Below, in pieces: positions 62,766-64,000 of a stretch of 64,000 bases of DNA. The DNA comes from Vibrio alfacsensis (GTDB lineage Bacteria; Pseudomonadota; Gammaproteobacteria; Enterobacterales; Vibrionaceae), in contig NZ_CP032093.1 in assembly GCF_003544875.1 (NCBI RefSeq), positions 1,860,001-1,924,000 of the forward strand, in the 5' to 3' direction. The notes beneath the pieces are model-generated. The model was not told the DNA's origin, ran no database searches, and saw only the letters and a program-made list of their open reading frames with translations. Position numbers and translations under genes: made by a program. Position 1 is the first letter of the stretch. Each line of letters begins with the position of its first letter.

Positions 62766-64000
62766 ATGAACCAAAAACTTACCGTCACTAAGCGTGATGG
62801 CCGCAAAGAAAGTATCGACCTGGAAAAAATCCACCGAGTTATCACTTGGGCCGCAGAGGGTCTAAGTAACGTTTCGGTGTCTCAGGTAGAACTGCGCGCA
62901 CATATCCAATTTTACGAAGGTATTACCACGTCAGATATCCACGAGACGATGATCAAATCTGCTGCAGACTTGATTTCAGAAGAGACTCCGGATTATCAAT
63001 ATCTAGCTGCTCGCCTAGCGGTATTCCACCTACGTAAAAAAGCGTATGGTCAATACGAGCCGCCTGCTCTGTATGATCACGTATCTCGCCTTGTGGATTT
63101 AGGTAAGTACGACAGCCACATTCTGGAAGATTACACAAAAGAAGAACTTGATGAGCTTGATGCGTACATCGACCACAAGCGCGATCTCGACTTCTCTTAC
63201 GCCGCTGTAAAACAGTTAGAAGGTAAGTACTTCGTTCAGAACCGTGTATCAGGTGAGATCTACGAAAGTGCTCAGTTCCTCTACATTCTTGTTTCAGCTT
63301 GCTTGTTCGCAAACTACCCGAAAGAAACGCGCCTTGACTTCATCAAGCGTTTCTACGATGCGACGTCAACATTTAAGATTTCTCTACCTACACCAATCAT
63401 GTCTGGTGTACGTACTCCTACTCGTCAGTTCAGCTCATGCGTACTGATCGAGTGTGGTGATAGCCTCGATTCTATCAACGCGACGGCGAGCTCAATCGTT
63501 CGTTACGTTTCTCAACGCGCTGGTATCGGCATCAATGCGGGTCGTATCCGTGCGCTCGGTTCTGAAATCCGTGGTGGTGAAGCATTCCACACAGGTTGTA
63601 TCCCATTCTACAAATACTTCCAAACCGCCGTTAAGTGCTGTTCACAGGGTGGTGTTCGTGGCGGTGCAGCAACAGTATTCTACCCACTATGGCACGGTGA
63701 AGCTCGCTCACTGATGGTTCTTAAGAACAACCGTGGTGTTGAAGAGAACCGTGTTCGTCACATGGACTACGGTGTTCAGTTGAATAAACTGATGTACCAA
63801 CGTTTGGTTGAAGGTGGCAATATCACGCTATTCTCACCATCTGACGTACCAGGTCTATACGACGCATTCTTCGAAAACCAAGCAGAATTCGAACGCCTAT
63901 ACGTTCAATACGAAAATGATCCTGCAATCAAGAAAGAAACGGTTAAAGCGATCGAAATGTTCACGCTGCTGATGCAAGAGCGTGCTTCAACGGGCCGAAT
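62766..64000 (+). CDS. nrdA: Class Ia ribonucleotide reductase alpha subunit, 3' end beyond window
   Basis: 411 codons from ATG 62766, open to the window end. ATP-cone domain at the N-terminus (LTVTKRDGRKESIDLEKIHR, about 5-95) for allosteric activity control. Catalytic barrel begins at about 200 with PTPIMSGVRTPTRQFSSCVL, containing the first active-site Cys (E. coli C225), then RAGIGINAGRIRALGS and GCIPFYKYFQTAVKCCSQGG. Reduces ribonucleoside diphosphates with NrdB. No frame break in the visible part. Confidence 0.96.
   Translation, partial: MNQKLTVTKRDGRKESIDLEKIHRVITWAAEGLSNVSVSQVELRAHIQFYEGITTSDIHETMIKSAADLISEETPDYQYLAARLAVFHLRKKAYGQYEPPALYDHVSRLVDLGKYDSHILEDYTKEELDELDAYIDHKRDLDFSYAAVKQLEGKYFVQNRVSGEIYESAQFLYILVSACLFANYPKETRLDFIKRFYDATSTFKISLPTPIMSGVRTPTRQFSSCVLIECGDSLDSINATASSIVRYVSQRAGIGINAGRIRALGSEIRGGEAFHTGCIPFYKYFQTAVKCCSQGGVRGGAATVFYPLWHGEARSLMVLKNNRGVEENRVRHMDYGVQLNKLMYQRLVEGGNITLFSPSDVPGLYDAFFENQAEFERLYVQYENDPAIKKETVKAIEMFTLLMQERASTGR

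Overview
This window looks like a Vibrio chromosome I segment, most likely from the Harveyi clade (V. parahaemolyticus / alginolyticus / diabolicus group). Three things point there: a sedentary chromosomal integron (superintegron) with about 120-bp attC repeats ending at an IntIA-type integrase; core neighbours such as tyrR, ycjX-ycjF, sdaC-sdaA, asnS, gyrA-ubiG and nrdA; and a divergent bccT/cosR pair like the V. parahaemolyticus osmolyte locus. The species is not proven by sequence alone.

Bases 1-15125 are the attI-proximal end of the integron. Twenty-two attC sites separate 23 cassettes, the leftmost cut by the window edge. Every cassette gene reads on the minus strand, away from attI, and the integrase gene (15339-16300) reads divergently on the plus strand with a LexA-type box just upstream. 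Cargo includes two PD-(D/E)XK nuclease-like proteins, a HEPN-like protein, a TIR-like effector with a C-terminal winged-helix-like region, two membrane-anchored coiled-coil proteins, two acetyltransferases, an SDR oxidoreductase, a LysE-type exporter, HExxH proteins, and three diverged copies of one apparently gene-less cassette. This cargo resembles phage-defence and stress functions.

Bases 16300-57000 are ordinary core genome: DUF2947/HD/rimJ, tyrR, ycjX-ycjF, a class I fumarase, pabB, a Nudix hydrolase, sdaC-sdaA (serine uptake and deamination), queD, asnS, aspC, an outer-membrane barrel, a DUF294/CBS protein with an exonuclease, an MCP, bccT/cosR (compatible solutes), a LuxR-type two-component system beside a TRAP transporter (TakP-like, probably 2-oxoacids), ycbL-ycbK-ldtD (envelope) and ribA. 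Bases 57110-58522 are an IS3-family element inserted in the loop of what was the gyrA terminator. gyrA, ubiG and the start of nrdA finish the window.

A second layer runs through the whole window. At least 14 reading-frame breaks in 13 genes are each repaired by restoring exactly one base, almost always in an A or T run of 3-5. After repair the lengths match the families (IntIA 320 aa, aspartate aminotransferase 396 aa, SdaA 453 aa). This pattern suggests homopolymer under-calling in the assembly more than true decay. Such genes are listed as 'pseudogene' with the repaired product described.
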